Below are positions 62,199 through 64,000 of a DNA stretch of 64,000 nt, piece after piece (position 1 is the stretch's first letter; each line of letters begins with the position of its first letter). The notes beneath the pieces were generated by a model that had not been told where the DNA came from, searched no databases, and saw nothing but the letters and a program-made list of their open reading frames with translations. The stretch is from Mesorhizobium sp. NZP2298 (GTDB lineage Bacteria > Pseudomonadota > Alphaproteobacteria > Rhizobiales > Rhizobiaceae), in the NCBI RefSeq assembly GCF_013170825.1, contig NZ_CP033365.1, positions 2,058,001 through 2,122,000 of the forward strand, written 5' to 3'. The translations under genes and the position numbers were made by a program.

Positions 62199-63104
62199 AT
62201 GAAGAGAGTTCGCAAGGCAGTTTTCCCGGTCGCCGGTCTCGGCACGCGGTTCCTCCCGGCCACCAAGGCCGTTCCCAAGGAGATGCTGACCGTCGTCGAC
62301 AGGCCGGTCATCCAGTATGTGGTGGATGAGGCGCGGGAAGCGGGCATCGAGCATTTCATTTTCGTGACCGGCCGCAACAAGGCGGTCATCGAGGATCATT
62401 TCGATATCCAGTTCGAGCTCTATGACACGCTGGCCCAGCGCGGCAAGGACGAGCAGCTGGCCCGCCTGCAGCGGCTGCAACCTGCGCCGGGGCAGACCAG
62501 CTTCACCCGCCAACAGGTGCCGATGGGGCTTGGCCATGCCGTCTGGTGCGCGCGCGAGCTGGTCGGCGACGAGCCGTTCGCGCTTTTGTTGCCCGACATG
62601 ATCATGCAGTCGGAAAAGAGCTGCATGAAGTCGATGGTCGAGCTCTACGAGGAAACCGGCAACAACATCATCGCCGTGCAGGAATGCGACCCGGCGGAGG
62701 CCCACAAATACGGCATCGTCGGCCGTGGCGAGGATACGCATCACGGCTTCCGCATCACCGAGATGGTGGAGAAGCCGAAGACCGGCACAGCACCTTCCAA
62801 CCTCTACATCAACGGCCGTTACATCCTGCAACCCGAGATCTTCAAGATCCTCGAGGGCCAGGAAAAGGGCGCCGGCAACGAGATCCAGCTCACTGACGCG
62901 ATGCTGAAGCTGGAGAAGCAGCAGGCCTTCTACGGCTACCACTATCAGGGCCGCACCTTCGACTGCGGTTCGCCGGAAGGTTTTGTCGAGGCCAATGTCG
63001 CCTTCGCCCTGTGGCGCAGCGACATGAACGAGAACATTGCCGGAGTCATCCGCACGCTGCTCGACGAGATGAAGCCATCGGAGCGCCGCGGGGCCGCTTT
63101 CTAG
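62199..63104 (+). CDS. galU: UTP-glucose-1-phosphate uridylyltransferase
   Basis: This 301-residue GalU/ExoN-type pyrophosphorylase has the nucleotide site [22 protein letters not shown] (about residues 9-30), [35 protein letters not shown] (about residues 110-132) and the C-terminal [19 protein letters not shown]. It makes UDP-glucose for exopolysaccharide, beta-glucan and LPS synthesis, which fits the GDP-fucose genes elsewhere in the window. It is monocistronic and divergent from the transglycosylase gene. Confidence 0.95.
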   Translation: MKRVRKAVFPVAGLGTRFLPATKAVPKEMLTVVDRPVIQYVVDEAREAGIEHFIFVTGRNKAVIEDHFDIQFELYDTLAQRGKDEQLARLQRLQPAPGQTSFTRQQVPMGLGHAVWCARELVGDEPFALLLPDMIMQSEKSCMKSMVELYEETGNNIIAVQECDPAEAHKYGIVGRGEDTHHGFRITEMVEKPKTGTAPSNLYINGRYILQPEIFKILEGQEKGAGNEIQLTDAMLKLEKQQAFYGYHYQGRTFDCGSPEGFVEANVAFALWRSDMNENIAGVIRTLLDEMKPSERRGAAF

Positions 63105-63161
63105 GATATGCCGATATTCAGGTGATGCCGGCCTGCGAATGGCCGGTACCTGCGCTTCCCC

Positions 63162-63184
63162 GTTCTACTGCGTCGCAGTAGAAC
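63162..63184. repeat. Perfect 23-bp palindrome downstream of galU
   Basis: GTTCTACTGCG-T-CGCAGTAGAAC is a perfect inverted repeat with a one-base centre, preceded by a weaker GC-rich hairpin GCCGGCC/GGCCGGT (63127-63147). Neither has a T run. The 166-bp gap between galU and the outer-membrane gene contains nothing else I can name. Confidence 0.5.
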
Positions 63185-63270
63185 TGTACTCATATACCTT
63201 AAGTACGCTCCGCTCCGGTTCTCGGTATCAGCCATTCTCGACTCGGCCTGACCCGAATCTCGACCTACCT

Positions 63271-64000
63271 TTAGCGCTGCACTTTCAAGCCGAGGTAGAT
63301 GCTGTTGGCGGTGTAGTCGCGGCCGGGCAGGTTGCTGGTCAGCTTCTCGGTTCTCACCCGGCTGGTGAGACCGGCATAGCGGTTCAGCCACCAGGTCAGT
63401 CCGGCCTCGGCGCTCAAGATCCTGTCATGGCCGTCGATGCCGATATAGTCTCGCCAGTCGAGGCCCAGAGCCGCATTCGCGGTGAGGTTGGCACGGATCA
63501 GCCGTTCCCCCGTCAGGCGGCCGGAATAAAGGATATCGCCGCTTTCGCCCGCGGTGGTCGTGGTTTCGACGGTGGTCTTGCCGGTCAGGCCGATCGTGGT
63601 TCCGCGCTGCGGCGACCATTTGAGGTCGGCATTGACGGTGGCGCCCGAAATCGCTTCCAGGCTCTTGTCATCGATCGCTTCCCTCAGCCAGCCGGCCGAG
63701 AATTCACCCGACAGCTTCTCACCCATGTCGAGTTGCAGGCCGGCGCGCGCGCCGAGCCTCGTCGAGGAGCGCTCGAAGCCTTCATTGTCGATGCGCTGAT
63801 CGTAGACCCGGCGGCCGACCTCGATTTCGGTGAACGGGGTGAGGGCCGGAGAGATTTCGTAACCGGTTCGCAAGGTCGCCGTATAGAGCGTATTGTCCTG
63901 ATCCTTCTGCGACAGCGAGGTTCCGTCCGAAAGCTCGGCGTCGCCATAGAAGTCGTGCGAGACCGCGCCGGTCAAAGTGTACTGCATCTTGCCGGCGGCC
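63271..64000 (-). CDS. Outer-membrane beta-barrel protein, partial
   Basis: About 243 C-terminal residues are visible; the frame is open at the right edge, so the start lies beyond it. Alternating hydrophobic and polar stretches end in aromatic-bounded strands (ALTPFTEIEVGRRVYDQ, EFSAGWLREAI, LGLDWRDYIGIDGHDRILSAEAGLTWWLN, TANSIYLGLKVQR), as in the beta-barrel domain of the BBP2 type common in Rhizobiales. The chain ends in Arg rather than the usual Phe. It probably forms a surface-anchored or polysaccharide-linked porin-like protein. No function can be named. Confidence 0.72.
   Translation of the reverse strand, partial: AAGKMQYTLTGAVSHDFYGDAELSDGTSLSQKDQDNTLYTATLRTGYEISPALTPFTEIEVGRRVYDQRIDNEGFERSSTRLGARAGLQLDMGEKLSGEFSAGWLREAIDDKSLEAISGATVNADLKWSPQRGTTIGLTGKTTVETTTTAGESGDILYSGRLTGERLIRANLTANAALGLDWRDYIGIDGHDRILSAEAGLTWWLNRYAGLTSRVRTEKLTSNLPGRDYTANSIYLGLKVQR

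Overview
The window looks like a chromosomal segment of a Hyphomicrobiales (Rhizobiales) alphaproteobacterium, most likely Mesorhizobium or a close relative. The base composition is GC-rich and the codon third positions are strongly G/C. A CpdR-type receiver protein, a ROSE-like thermometer before an hsp20 gene, a suhB/MmgR-like small RNA beside an inositol-monophosphatase-family gene, and several short palindromic intergenic repeats typical of rhizobia all point the same way. Genus and family names rest on recognition by eye, not on a database search.

Region 1 (1-15.4 kb). An RND efflux pump (adaptor plus a permease cut by the left edge) is followed by an RpiR-type regulator divergent from a five-gene unit: N-formylglutamate-amidohydrolase-like hydrolase, APC permease, glutamine-synthetase-like ligase, aldehyde dehydrogenase, iron-type alcohol dehydrogenase. 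The set fits import, gamma-glutamylation, stepwise oxidation and deamidation of an amino alcohol or amine. A four-gene ABC importer follows, with a good Pho-box match in front of it.

Region 2 (15.4-37.2 kb). After a GST, a CPA1 antiporter, an EEP-family phosphatase/nuclease and a DMT exporter comes a long minus-strand catabolic array: LacI regulator, Gfo/Idh/MocA dehydrogenase, fused CoA-transferase, enoyl-CoA hydratase, aldehyde dehydrogenase, CUT1-type ABC importer, two GMC oxidoreductases with an SDR between them, a Dabb protein and an MFS transporter. A DUF993 dihydrodipicolinate-synthase-like gene diverges from lacI. The two divergent promoters each carry a palindrome centred on GGAACGTTC, so one regulator probably controls both arms. 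The pathway is not recognised.

Region 3 (37.3-45.3 kb). gmd and fcl make GDP-L-fucose. Two tandem paralogues follow, with a fucosyltransferase-like H-x-R-x-G-D motif and a TPR-like C-terminus. Between them is a decayed copy of the fcl 3' end, so the duplicated unit included it. An EptA-like membrane transferase, an integrase remnant and a tRNA-Val(GAC) gene complete what looks like an old, eroded genomic island.

Region 4 (45.3-64 kb). Mostly core genes: cpdR, a second N-formylglutamate amidohydrolase, the small RNA, a HisN-like phosphatase, an AraC regulator, a DUF1127 protein with a tiny Cys-rich protein, an alpha/beta hydrolase, sigma32/ROSE-controlled hsp20, threonine aldolase, gltB-gltD, a degenerate SGNH (DUF459) protein, a MltB-type transglycosylase, galU, and an outer-membrane beta-barrel gene cut by the right edge.
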